DNA from: Nautilus pompilius | Lineage: Eukaryota > Mollusca > Cephalopoda > Nautilida > Nautilidae | Direction of reading: 5' to 3' | Length of the DNA: 64,000 nucleotides | Assembly (NCBI GenBank): GCA_018389105.1 | Contig: JACATO010001103.1 | Span: 186,001-250,000, forward strand | Shown: one piece after another, positions 24,841 to 36,359 of the stretch | Layout of the letters: each line of letters starts with the position of its first letter | Position numbering within the stretch: position 1 is the stretch's first letter | Program-made: the position numbers and the translations under genes | The notes under the pieces: generated by a model | Database searches by the model: none | What the model was told of the DNA's origin: nothing | Seen by the model: the letters and a program-made list of their open reading frames with translations, nothing else

Positions 24841-27259
24841 TTATACCAAGTAATAAATATCATTCAAACCAATTTGATAAATAAACACATTAGGTACCGT
24901 AACTGTAGATTCACCCATAAAATGATTCATCAAACATAAAAGACAATATTTCGGTGAAAAATGTTTAATATGATAATATTTAAAAAGAAAACCTTTTCAT
25001 ATTTTATAACTTCGAATTCGTTTATACATGTAACTATATGCGCTAATATATTGGTTTATATTCGGAATATGGCATATTACGGTGATGAGTACCCAGTTAT
25101 AGCTGCCAGCGTATATTTATTTAACTCTTCAAATTGGAAATAATAGGTGAAGTAGTTAAAGTAATTATATTTGTTTTACTAAGAATACACATTCGACTCC
25201 ATTGATGAGGACACTTATAATATTGGCTTTCACTATTTGTTTATTAAGTTACAATGTTTGCATAAATATACCAGCGTCTATTTGAACCGATATCTTCCAT
25301 GGACCGTCGAACACGATTACGAGACACAGTATATTAAAATAGATGAACCTAAATTTTATAGCAAAAATGCATCATAATTTTTTTTTTAAAAAAATAGGTT
25401 TTTGTTACAATTTGATGTTTGCAACGAATACTTTTACTTTTCAACAATTTTGTTATTACTTTATAAACGTGTGATAGACCTTTGTTTACCAACAGACGAG
25501 TATATTCAATGTTATTCATGACCTACGATGCAAAATATCGCATTTATCATCGGCCAATATGAAAGCTAACAGTGATTATTTAAAATGTTGACTAGTACTT
25601 GGGAATATTTACCTACGATTAGGCTAAGTGATCGAACCAGATAACGTCCAAAGCCAATGAAGTATCTCTGTGCAGAAAATGATTAGTCTACATGGAGATT
25701 GTTAATTTCGAAAAACATTATCACTGCGACTAATTTCTGCGATGCCAGTTTATTGATGTGTATTGATCACGAAAAAATATATATATTTATATATCAGTCA
25801 TAATCTTTGACACGTTGTAATGATTTGGCATCTTGCCCAAAATTAGATTATACATTTATTCGACTGAGGACAGGGTTAGGAGTAAAATTTTAATTGCTTA
25901 ATGGAAACAGATTGAAGTTCTGAAAGAAGCATCGCATGATTTCCCAACTAACGAAATCCTTTACTAGTAATAAATTTTCTCATGATGATTTTTAATGGAA
26001 TTCCCTAGTTAGAGTCCCGTCGAATCCCTTTGGCATGATTTCTTTTCGTCCTGATTCACCAGCCAGTCGGCCACATGTTTTGGTCGAGCACCCTGGTTCT
26101 TGCCACACCCAAAAGTGTAGAGTAGTAGTAAGGTTTTCCGGGCAAAGATGTTGGAGGTTCTGCAGAGAACTGTTCTGGCTACTGTTAAACAGCCCGAACC
26201 GTACCGAGGTAACTCGCTCGGTCACCAATTCCGAAACCCATACATATTACTCTTTAGCTCACTTCTGCGAGACGTGCTTAGACCTTGAAAGTCGGGACAG
26301 CGGTTGGAAAAGAAAAGGAGGAAGATGACAATTTTTTAGAGCTTTAAGTAATGATACAGAATTTGCCAACTAAAGAGACGAAAACTTTACGATCGGCCAT
26401 AATCACTGACAATGCTGTTGGACACCAGCAATGTGTTGTCACAGTACGAAATTAAAATGTTGGACCGGATAAGTTTGGTTTCCGTAGTTTCCATACAACT
26501 AAAACCGGATCCAACTTTTTAGACGATTTTAAATTAAATGAATCACTAACAGAAGCAGTTAACAAGGAAAAAGAAAGGAACAGAACAAAATTTTAAAACT
26601 TGCAGTTTGATACATTAGGTTTCTTCTGGAACCGCCATACTTCAGGGTTACTTGACTAGTTTGATAACACATTATCCACACACATCGAGCTAAGTGATAC
26701 GGGATAAAATCAGATATTTACTCAGTGTAAAACGGTGCCAGTTATTACAAAATCAGAAACGAGTAACCCTCTGTATACATCACTTGGGATCAGCCATACG
26801 AGCTGTGACCACAGAGCACTTTCTCCATTAATATAATAGCCCACTGTAACGACAAATCCATACCTGTCCAACACAACATGGTTTTGCATTGCCACTATAT
26901 TCTGAAATATTAAATCGGAATTGTTTTGATTACAAGAAGACGGAAAATAATAGAATAATAACATGGATCTGTATACGTATAGTGTAATAACCTGAGCACC
27001 AACTCTCACCTATCAATAAGAAAAATGTGTACAAGAAGACTCACAAGCAACCCATTACTAGAGCAATGCTGTCTGATGAGGAAGAGAAAGTCAGGTGTGG
27101 AACCGATGGTCGTAGATACATAAAGATGCTTGCTTTTTGGATGAACAAAGTAAAACTATGGTGATAGGATATAAGCATTTAGATAATGTTTTCGTTTTGT
27201 TGCTTTGTATGATTCCCGTTTAATATTCAGAATAAATAAACTGCCTATAGTTTAAACAA
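24840..27259. other. No gene recognised
   Basis: AT-rich. Overlapping open frames on both strands at 25992-26328 shadow each other. The text at 26000-26080 resembles the SINE-like segment at 61565-61690. The open stretch near 27035-27170 is short and has no recognised motif. Confidence 0.35.
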
Positions 27260-27285
27260 TTATTATTATTATTTTAATTATTATT

Positions 27286-27316
<31 letters not shown>

Positions 27317-27331
27317 TTATTATTATTATTA
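27260..27331 (+). repeat. (ATT)n microsatellite
   Basis: Tandem ATT trinucleotides with a few interruptions (ATTTTAATT, ATTTTTATT). Confidence 0.95.
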
Positions 27332-30300
27332 GCACTGAAAAATATTTATAACTACTAAAGAACTAACAATATAATAAAGAAATACAAAACAAATATCTGT
27401 CTGTTATTTTACCTGCCTTTTCACCGCTTTGAATATTTAACCTCCTACTCAAGTAATTTTTTAGATATGGAGTTGATGTTTAAAGGGCAGAGGCCGTGTG
27501 GATACTTCCCTACTTTCGATCAACCTAAAATTTTAGGGAGGGGGCTGTATGGATACTTCCAGTACCTAGAAATTGCTACAAAGAGTTTTTTAAAAAAATC
27601 TTTAGTGGAAAAAAAAACCCATCATCTACGGGTGTTATCCAAGCTCGGGCCATCGGGTACAAACAGATGGTACTTAAAACAATTTTAACTGGTAGCTGTT
27701 TTCGAGAAAAGTGTGATTGGTCTCACTTTCGGCCATCGTAGACGTATACTGTTGAGAAAATCAACTGGACGAATATGAAATGTTAAAAATTGATATGAGC
27801 TAGCAAACTAGTAAACTGCTTTTTCCAAAATAAAAAGAGTACCATTTATTCATGTTGTTGTCTTCAAAACATGTACTGAACAGTCAGTCGCCTTTACGTA
27901 AATCATACACTGCTTTCCATGATAATGCATACAAGTCATACTCAAGAAATAAATAAAGAGATTCCACTAAATTAAATGGAATAACCAATTGTTTATGGTA
28001 GTAATAATTAAAAATACCGTATCTCGTTTATAGTAAAAAAATTAATGTAATTCTTAATTTTCTACATTGGCTTGTAATTTTCTGTCCTCCCGCTGCTTAT
28101 TTTATATATGCGTTATGTGGGTTTACTGTGTGTTTATGTAGTCATTGTGAGTGTCTGTCTCTGTGTGTTTCTCTATCTTTCTCTCTATTAACGTAGAAAA
28201 ACTCTTGCCTTTTGTCTAGCAGCGAGTTATAAACGTTTCGTAACTGTTGCATAACAAAAGATCTCCTGAAACCCAGGAGAATATCAAAAACAATGTAAGA
28301 AGTGAACGTCAATGAAAAGGTAAAGCTGTATATCTTGCTATTCTTTTTTGGTGATAAAACCTGTTTCTTATAATTAAATATCAGCAGTCTTATTTCATTA
28401 ATTGCCAGAAGACTTTATAATTTTTTTTTATGTGGACCCATTAAGATAAGCTATCAGTTAACTTACAATCACCGCATGAATTTTTATCAGAAGCTATAAA
28501 GCAAGCGTGTTGCCTGGTAACCATTAATAATTCTAGTATGTGCTTTCACAACACAGCCTGTTCTATATTTATCGAAGTTCCTGTTATACCACGAAATCCT
28601 CGCTATCTCCCATATAATGAAAGCAGTAAACAAGATATTTACTTGTTTATGGATATCTATTATTTAATATTTTACTAGAATATACTAGAGATTTTGTTAA
28701 AATTTGCTGAGTAAAAGTTAATGCATTTAATAATAATATCTATATATTATTTATATAAGTAGGAAATACTACGGTTGAAAGAGAAATGTCAAAGCATCCG
28801 TGCTCAAGCAGGGATACTGATAGTAGCTTTGGATGTGGACAAAAGAAATATAGATTTCAACTACAAAAAGTGAAGTTAAGTTTTTTTATGTCTTTAGCCA
28901 ATAAAATAATTTTTCGACCATTTTTGCTTTACTTATTTAATATGTTTCTGAGTGGCTGGCAAGCAGTAAAAATGCAAACAAGATTTTAATCCAAAAAGGT
29001 TACTAGTGAACTGGATGATCTTACGATATCAGCACATAAAATTGTATAGGCTTTGACGTGTTGTTGTCCACAGACAGTATTCCACTTCAAGTAATGTGCA
29101 CCTTGGCAAATGTGTTGACATCTATGTATAATCTCATGCATTTAAGAACCTCTTGCTGATCAAAAACGTTTGTGTTTTAACAAGACTAAATGTTGTAAAA
29201 TTTTGTGCATGGAAAATGATATTTCATTCCACAAACGTCGGTTTTTTTTTAAAAAAAATATCATCTAGCGTTACCGGAAACCATGGATCGGAAACATACT
29301 AAAATTTTGACTGAAGGAGCATATACATTTTCTTATAATCATCCACAAACATAAATGTAAATCTCCCACAGAAAATATTTATGATTTGCAGGAGGGTTTC
29401 GCACAGGTACTTTGCTATCATGCTAGACCCGAATCAGCGGTAGTAATGTCAGATGTCTTGTTCACACAGATAACAAAAGGTATGAACTGTGAATTTTTTC
29501 ATTACGTCTTTTACGTATGTGTTTCCCATGCGGTTAGTTTTTTCTCCTATTGAACAGAAAATCTGCAGTCTCGTGAGGTTCAGTCTGAAGATCTAAAATA
29601 GAGGGGGGGGGTTTAAAATGACTAAGTAAGAAATGTATTTTAATAATGAACACTTTCGAGTCTATTAAGTCTTAGCATGTACAAATGCATAGTATGGTCA
29701 CGCGGGAGAAAAGGTCTGAGGTTGGCAGGAAAGCTATTTATAGCATGTAATTAATAGAATTAATTTTGAAAGTTTATTTTAGTGCATTTAACTCTAATAT
29801 TAAGAAATGTGTAATTTCGTTATACATGTATGGTATCCAGCATCATCTGGCACTCGTTTGAGGAAAGTAAACAGTGTCTCTCATGCCGGCACAGCAGTCT
29901 GACACGAAGGAAATATCTTAGAAATTTCAAAGTAATAGATGTGTTAACCATAGACTCAAGCTGATGAAATGGCTGTCCATTGCTTCCGCAACACACCTGT
30001 CAACTCCACCGAACTGGTTTGCAGTTGCGTCCAATTTGATGCCATAACCTGTTTTTGTATTTGTTAAAATGATTTCTTTTTATATTATATATATATAAAC
30101 ATTAAAATATTTTAAAATTCGATACCGCGTTTTTAAACAAATCTCAGTATTTTTTAAATACGCGTTCAGGGTAATTTCTTTGAACAAAAACAAATATATG
30201 CGTAAGCTGTAGAATTTAAAAAAAAGAAATCTAGTTTATTGTCAAGAACTAAAAAAAACCCAACAAAATCTAAACATCGGACAGAAAACTCAAAACATAA

Positions 30301-30399
30301 AGTGCACTATAAATCACTTCTGAAACTAATGGCATAGATGAACTTCTGTGTAAGGTTATATTTCTATGCTGTTTATTTTCACCAATGTGATATTAAGTT
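27332..30399. other. No gene recognised
   Basis: AT-rich sequence. The open frame at 27467-27688 contains a short imperfect direct repeat (see findings) and no known domain; that at 28786-28989 has no motif. There are homopolymer runs near 29250 and 29604. Confidence 0.4.
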
Positions 30400-30445
30400 T
30401 AAGTTCACATGAATCCCCCTTTACCCTCAGGTGTTGCTCAATTCA
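30400..30445 (+). repeat. Dispersed repeat, copy 2 (short)
   Basis: AAGTTCACATGAATCCCCCT followed by TTTACCCTCAGGTGT matches the centre of the repeat copies at 24750-24840 and 30625-30712 (GGAACGAATCC then CTTTTACCCCTAGAATGT). Only the central 40-45 bp are recognisable. Confidence 0.4.
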
Positions 30446-30624
30446 AGAAACAATTTCGCGCAATTTATTTGTCACACTATCAGTTAAGGTAAAATAAACA
30501 AATTGAAACATTATCTTAAAAGATATTTTGATAGCGTATTCGATCTTAATATTCACGCTTTAGTTTCATCGTGTTTAAATGCAAGCATTTCGGAAAGTAA
30601 TTTTATTCGCTTCAGCAAACTGAC

Positions 30625-30712
30625 TGCTGTATTACACAAATCTTTTTAAGTTGGAACGAATCCTCTTTTACCCCTAGAATGTCCATTTTAAAATAGATTT
30701 TCGTTTAAATAA
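30625..30712 (+). repeat. Dispersed repeat, copy 3
   Basis: Homologous by eye to 24750-24840, about 70 percent identical over 85 bp, same orientation. Central part AAGTTGGAACGAATCCTCTT. Confidence 0.55.
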
Positions 30713-30714
30713 AC

Positions 30715-32799
30715 AAGACTTTTTTTGCAGTATGTTTTATCTAATCAGTGTAATTAAAATGCATTTAAATATTAAAAAAAAAAACAATGGTAATAATGTT
30801 CGGAAAAGTGATAAGCGAAGTAAACTTTTCAGATTTCTATAACCGATTCTTCAAATGAGTAAAGATTAACCAGACTTACAATATCGCTGGTATTGGATTT
30901 AACCCTCTGTATACTACTTTGATTGCATTTTCTTCCAACTACCTTTCAAATCTATATTGCTTAGTACAGGTTGAGTCAAAGGGCTGTGAGCTACAGCACC
31001 TTTCTTATCAGTATAACTCTTTGTTACGACACATCTCTGTATCCTCCAGCCCCACGTGTTTTGCACTACGAGTGGCGCAGGATAAAAGTTCAGCCGGTTC
31101 ACCACAAACACTAACCGGTGCTTATAGTTCTGCCTCACTTTTATAAACAAAGTTGACGCGTTAGGAAAAAAGACAGGGTTGACTCAAAAGATTTTACTTT
31201 ACTTTCGTAGTTACAAGGAGGTGGAGGGGACCTTCATAATGTATGATGGTCATTAGGAAAATCTAAAATAGCCTATCCACGGCTGAGACTTCTGTAGTGC
31301 CTTCTTGTGGCCTCCAATGGAAACAGTTTTCGCAAGAAAAGCTACAGAGAACTCGAAACAGTATTGAGCCTAGGGGGATGTAGTGCATGGCCCATCGGTG
31401 TGATGATACACCCTGACAACTACAAACCATACTTCGGTTACGGTTCAAATAGCAGAAAAGGTCGAGACCGTTGGCCCTGGTAGGCAATCAGCTGAGTGAA
31501 AGGAAAACCCTGATCTAAAACCTGGGTAGGCTCCTGAATGCAAATCAGCAAAGCAATCATCTATGAAGTGAAGCAGCACTCGACAAACGGACAACACTCT
31601 CTCTTCCAACACGCACTGCATCAGCTCGGTGAAGAAGAAAGACCAGAAACCAACATAAAAATAACATGAAATCAACGGTATTTAGTCTCTAGTGTCTGTA
31701 AAAACTCGGGACAATGTGGCGGCTCGACACAGTTTGGAAGCAGGAGTACTAAAGATCTCTGGGTGAGTACAAACACCAATGGAATCTTGATATGGGAACG
31801 TGTGATATCAGATCATATGATAAATAAACTTTTTAGATAGAAATAAAATTGGAACGTAAAACATAGGATGTAGTTAGATAAGAATAAAATGACCTATGAA
31901 ACTAAAAAAAGCGGATATCATTTCTATCATATAGTTGTAGAGCAAAAGGGGCTTAACTGGCAACATAATAGATATCAAAGAAATCACTGAACATCTAGAA
32001 CAGGTTATTTCTACGGATCAATAATTAGTATAAAATCAAAATTATTGCGCCAACAGTCTCATGTGACAATAAAGAAGCTCTATGAGCTGTCTGAAAAGAT
32101 CTCAAGAATATTACACTGAATACAAATTCAGCTCGACACAGGGAAACAGAAAGATAGAGAAAACATTGGCAAATACGGTACCGGAATAAGGAATAAAAGC
32201 AGCCAACCGTTTCCGATACTTTACGACAAACTAAAACTAGAATATCATCAGTGTCCTTTTTAAGGAATGGTAAGACAAAAAAGCCCTGATAAGCAAATGA
32301 AATGTCAGAATGATTTTAGCTTAACAAATAGAAAATATGCCACTGAAGATGTAAAGACGGTTAACAAAGTAAATGTAGGAAAGCGACCAAAGAATAGTCA
32401 TACATCATTTGGAGATTTAAAAAAAATACACGTCTGGAAAGGAAATCCTGAAAACGCGAATACTGACATAGAAAACTTCAAAAGAAAAAGAAAACAAGAT
32501 TTTAAATAAAATGCTAAAAAACAGTTATTGCTAGTTGCAGAGAACAGTGATGAGGAATAAACGCTTGAAACATGGAACAAAGAGACCTGATAAAAAATAC
32601 CGGAAATTGCTTTGTTAGTAGCGTGCAAAAAAAACGAAAGACCAAGATATTAAGATTTCAGATAGCAGCAAAGAATTGATAAAAGAAGAAAAATTATAGC
32701 CGAGTGTGAAGACGACCAAAATGTAGAGTACACAGAAGTATGCAAAACAAAGGTCACACAACTAAAGTCCAGATGATATCACAGAAGGCACAGACTGAG
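30715..32799. other. No clear gene; may include the decayed 5' part of the downstream LINE
   Basis: Opposing open frames at 30914-31150 and 30919-31146 shadow each other. From about 31700 the plus strand becomes A-rich and stop-laden in a way typical of an old LINE body, and the plus open frame at 32267-32509 is Lys/Asn-rich without a recognised motif. I cannot identify an endonuclease domain, so the link to the LINE is only positional. Confidence 0.3.
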
Positions 32800-33725
32800 A
32801 AGTAAAATAAACTTTCCAACACATGCTTGAAAGGGAAAGCGCCAGGACCAGACAGCATTCTCGTTGTCAACATTAGAAGTAAAAAAATAAATAATAAATA
32901 TGAATAAACAAGTGAGTGTCTTGTTTGATCAAATTGATGAAGACAGATACTTTCACTTTACCATCTTCATTAGATAGAGGATAACGAGGATTTCGTAGAA
33001 TAACAGAAGACGCCACCCCACTGACGGAAGAATTTAAAGGAATAGAAGCCATGTTAATAACATTAATTGCGGCTAGAAAACGGAACGGTTTAAAATTGTA
33101 TAAGCATAAAGTAAAGGTAGTGGCTGAACCCAATAAAACCGCTTCTCTTATAAAATTAAATGATTAAATAAATTAACTATGTGGATGCATACATAAATTT
33201 TAGACGACGGTTCAGCTTCAGTAACAAAAGCCAAGCTCATGAAATAAATATAAAGGAACCAAGTAGATTGGTAAGCATTTGAGAAACATATTTCAACCAT
33301 TAAAAGAAGTAACTTATCAGTCTGTTTGAAAGGAAAACGTTCAATCTGAATGTTATACCAGTGATGACTTATGGAGAAGAAACCCGGAGTTTATGAGTAA
33401 AAAGGAAAAAGAAAATTTCAGGAATCCAACGCAGCATGGAACACCGCCTGGTTGGTAGGTATCATCTACGAACCAAATAAAGTTTAGATTATCTTAGAAA
33501 AGGTCAAACATAAAATGGTTTTGGTTGAACCTTATAGTAGAACAAGTGAAAACAGGTGATGAACACAAATAAAACGCCGTAGAGACCGGTTAGACAGATT
33601 CTTTGGAAGTCCAAACTGGCAGTGGAGTGAGTGCAAGACCCAAAAGGTCCTGAAAACTACCTTGGTCCAGTAGAGGAGAAACAATTGGTGCTGCTGCTGA
33701 TGATAAAGAGAGCCGAAAAGATAAG
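32800..33725 (+). pseudogene. RTE-like LINE reverse transcriptase relic (3' part)
   Basis: Remnant of a non-LTR retrotransposon reverse transcriptase. Recognisable blocks in order: KGKAPGPDSILV at about 32830-32868 (family K-x-GKAPGPDGI); TEDATPLTEEFKG and the following LNGLKLxxxKxKVV-type block at 33003-33125 (family FADDIALLTE then GLKIN-x-x-K-T-K-V), where the FADD active-site box reads ITED; and NVIPVMTYGEET at 33349-33384 (family VLPVLTYGAETW). The distance between the first two blocks is only about 170 bp, far shorter than in an intact enzyme, so the central fingers-palm part has been deleted. Many stops and frame changes are present. The tail near 33690-33720 reads GCTGCTGCTGATGAT. RTE assignment is from motif wording; another endonuclease-type LINE clade is possible. 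Confidence 0.7.
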
Positions 33726-34382
33726 CTCATATGCTCCTGTCCGGAAGCTCAATACTTCTAATTATTTTGATGACCTCCGTTAGGTCTCCTCTTGAAAGTC
33801 TATATTTTGATCTCAGCTATCAATAAAAAACAACTGACTAAGGGATGTTCCAGTATCTGTGGAATCCACATTTTAACAGTAAATATTATGATAATGTCTA
33901 CCAAATTAGACAGACATAAACATTAGTCTAAAACATCCCATTTTAAAACTACTTATTTTGTTTTCCTTTTAAGTGATCAGAATCTTTTGATGTGGATGCG
34001 CGCTTTATTCATTCTTAACAGTTCAAATCGCAATAATTCTTACATTTAGTGGTTCTTAGTTAGCAGCAACCCTCAATCACATTGTGACATTTTAAATTGA
34101 AAAAAAACATTACCAGAGAGAAGCATAAAGATGATACCAAACGCTTCTATTGCAGAAGCAACAGTTTTAAGACTTTTTGCGCCATTATCGCGTACCGCAC
34201 TTTCATTATTAATGTTGGTTTTTATCATAAATCAATGCCGTATACGACTATTTGAGAACAGCTATGACAGACACGAATGCTCTCCTGGCGTTTTCGTGCC
34301 TTTGATATTAAGGTTTTAATAGTACATACTTTAGTTCCATTCTTGGATAAGTACAGCGAGAAAATCATACTGTTGTAAAATT
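33726..34382. other. No gene recognised
   Basis: AT-rich sequence between the LINE relic and the GA tract. The open frame at 34131-34319 has no known motif. Confidence 0.4.
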
Positions 34383-34461
<79 letters not shown>

Positions 34462-34471
34462 GAGACGAGAG

Positions 34472-34509
<38 letters not shown>
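34383..34509 (+). repeat. (GA)n microsatellite
   Basis: About 127 bp of GA dinucleotides with occasional GG interruptions (GAGGAGAGAGGAGACGAG near 34450-34473). Minus-strand Ser-Leu open frames over it are artefacts of the repeat. Confidence 0.97.
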
Positions 34510-34939
34510 CACCATGGTAGTTTATATACAAGAAAGAAAAAAAAGGGTAACAAGAAGACTAGCGATGACAGTCAGCACAATTTCTGATAATTGTTGAGAC
34601 CATGCATGTAAAAAATCGAGCATCTGCTAACTAACACACATCGGTATGTAAAAGGGTTAGCAATAACGGAAGCCTTTCATATCGCTTGATTTCCATTGAA
34701 GCTTTCCTGTTATTTTAATGCTAGCATGCAGAGCAATCGTTTCGTGAGAAAGAGTAGACCCATTTATGTAGATATGCGATTTACGTAGATATGCAAAACT
34801 CACACTAGTTTGAACTTAAAATCACACACGCAGAATCTTATAGTTAGTTATAATCTCCGTAATTTGACATATCTTTAAGAGGACTCTGTGGTTCGAAGCG
34901 GCGAGCAGATTTTTGGGACACTATATTTGATGTCCAATC

Positions 34940-35045
34940 ATCGACGTGGTTTCTTTAGTTCTCCTTGACCCTCATGAGTTAGTATCGTCCCTCTAGTACG
35001 AGAGGAAATCCACTAGGTTTCATCCCCGCTACTTTTGAGCGCACG
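34940..35045 (+). pseudogene. Possible 28S rRNA-derived relic (sarcin-ricin region)
   Basis: Contains AGTACGAGAGGAA at 34995-35007, the nearly invariant sarcin-ricin loop of large-subunit rRNA, enclosed by CCTC/GAGG pairing. Upstream TTAGTT and ACCCTCATGAG fall in the order of the 28S text before that loop (TTAGTTTTACCCTACTGATG), and downstream AGGTTTCA parallels AGGTTCAGA. Identity outside the core is low. It is too short and diverged to be a working rRNA gene; a retroposed 28S fragment or a 28S-headed SINE fits. Confidence 0.4.
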
Positions 35046-35253
35046 TTCAAACAACAACACCTGCACCAGACCCATCATTTCCGGTTGAATTAGTGAATGA
35101 AAAAAAATTTCTTCCAAAAATGCAATGTATCGAATAAATAGGTTAAATTAAAAATTTATAGACACAACAAGAAGTGCATCCATCGTTCTAGCTTGGCGAT
35201 CGTTATGGCCATTTTAACGGTATTCAGTGACTAGACAACTCGGATGTTATATT

Positions 35254-36355
35254 TATCAGGTTGTTACAAAGGTTTTGCCGGTGTGTTTGACACAACAATG
35301 AGACTTCATATTGTTGTTGATCGTGAAGTTTATTAATCAAAGTCAGTTCCATTACAATCAATTCACTTCTGCCAACGAGTTACAAGCGCATTTATACCAT
35401 TTTGATAAAAAATCTGGATTATGGAGTCGATAAACTGTTGGAAGGAAGTTTCAATTTCTGCTCGGTTGGAGAAGGATTTCATACGGAGGAAGCTGTGGAG
35501 GCGTTTGAAAAGGTGGTAGTCTGTGGGAGAAAGGTCTGGTGAATAGGCTGGGTGAGGGAGAACTTCGTACCCCAACGTGTTCAGTTTGTAAAGAGTCACT
35601 TTTTCAACATGAGGACGAGCATTGTTGTGATGCAGAATTGGGCCTCTTCGATTCACCGATGCCGGCTGTCGTTGGGAGAGTTTCTGATGAACAACGTTTA
35701 ATTCACAACAGTAGCTTACAGCTGTGATGGTTTCGCCAGGTTGCAAGGAGTTATAGTGGATGTCACCAATTGCAGTTCACCAGACAGTGACCATGACCTT
35801 CTTTGGGTGGAGGCTGGGTTTTGGAATGTGGTTAGGCAGCTTGTCTCTGTCGAGCCACTGTGCTGATCGTTTGCGATTGTCGTAAAGGATCCAGTTTTCA
35901 TCACACGTAATGATTAGGTAAAGAAATTTGTCGATTTGTTTCTTACGACAAGCGAGGAGCGGATCTCCAATCGAAGATTTTGTTGTTGTTCATTCAACTC
36001 GTGAAGCACCCATTTCTAAAGCTTTTTCACCTTGTTGATTGCGTCAAGATGCCGGGAAACAGTTGCAGTGCTTACACCAAGCTCTCCAGCAATTTCTCGC
36101 ACGCAAGGTTTTTCTTGGATCGACTTCAAATGAGGCTTTCAAACGGTCGTCATCACTGCTGGAAGGGCGTCCGCTACGTTCCTTACCTTCGAGGCTCCCT
36201 TTTCCTGGTCGAAACTTTACATACCATCGCTGTACTGTGCGCTCATTCGCTGTGTCCTCGCCCCATGATTGCTCAATGTTGCGAGTTGCCTCGCTCACTC
36301 TGTGGCCGAGTTTGAATTCGTGAAGGAAAATGGTAAGAAAAACTTTTCTATCCAT
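35254..36355 (-). mobile_element. Degenerate mariner element, Hsmar1/cecropia-like
   Basis: Minus-strand mariner relic. The element's 3' end shows a terminal-repeat-like TATCAGGTTGTTACAAAGG at 35254-35272, matching the AGGTTG-x-x-x-CAAA pattern of mariner ends. The transposase runs 36355 down to 35333. I could not recognise the opposite terminal repeat beyond 36355, so that end is truncated or diverged. The region carries both a DNA-binding half and a DDE/D catalytic half of a roughly 340-residue transposase, consistent with an old, near full-length copy. Confidence 0.8.
35333..36355 (-). pseudogene. Mariner transposase pseudogene
   Basis: Start MDRKVFLTIFLHEFKLGH at 36355, followed by the helix-turn-helix region (TANERTVQRWYVKFRPGKGS) and RSGRPSSSD. 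First catalytic Asp lies in ITCDENWILYDNR near 35900. The block around QPGETITA and RGPILHHNNARPH follows; the second catalytic Asp of the family motif HDNARPH is Asn here. The third Asp is kept in SPDLSPTDYHLF. Lesions: frameshift near 36110, TAG at 36016-36018, frameshift near 35935, TGA replacing a Trp codon near 35790, and TGA at 35363-35365 replacing a Cys codon near the C terminus, before IDCNGTDFD and the natural stop at 35333. The loss of a catalytic residue and at least five disruptions make it inactive. The wording of NPGETIT-like and ILxHDNARPH blocks resembles the Hsmar1/SETMAR type. Confidence 0.88.
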
Positions 36356-36359
36356 GCTT

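Noticed and set aside
26722..27009. 95-codon minus-strand open frame
   Set aside because: No motif, AT-rich flanks and no sign of splice sites or homologous family.
34331..34553. Ser-Leu-rich open frames on the minus strand
   Set aside because: Direct translation of the (GA)n microsatellite.
35980..36323. Plus-strand open frames over the mariner
   Set aside because: Shadows of the minus-strand transposase relic.
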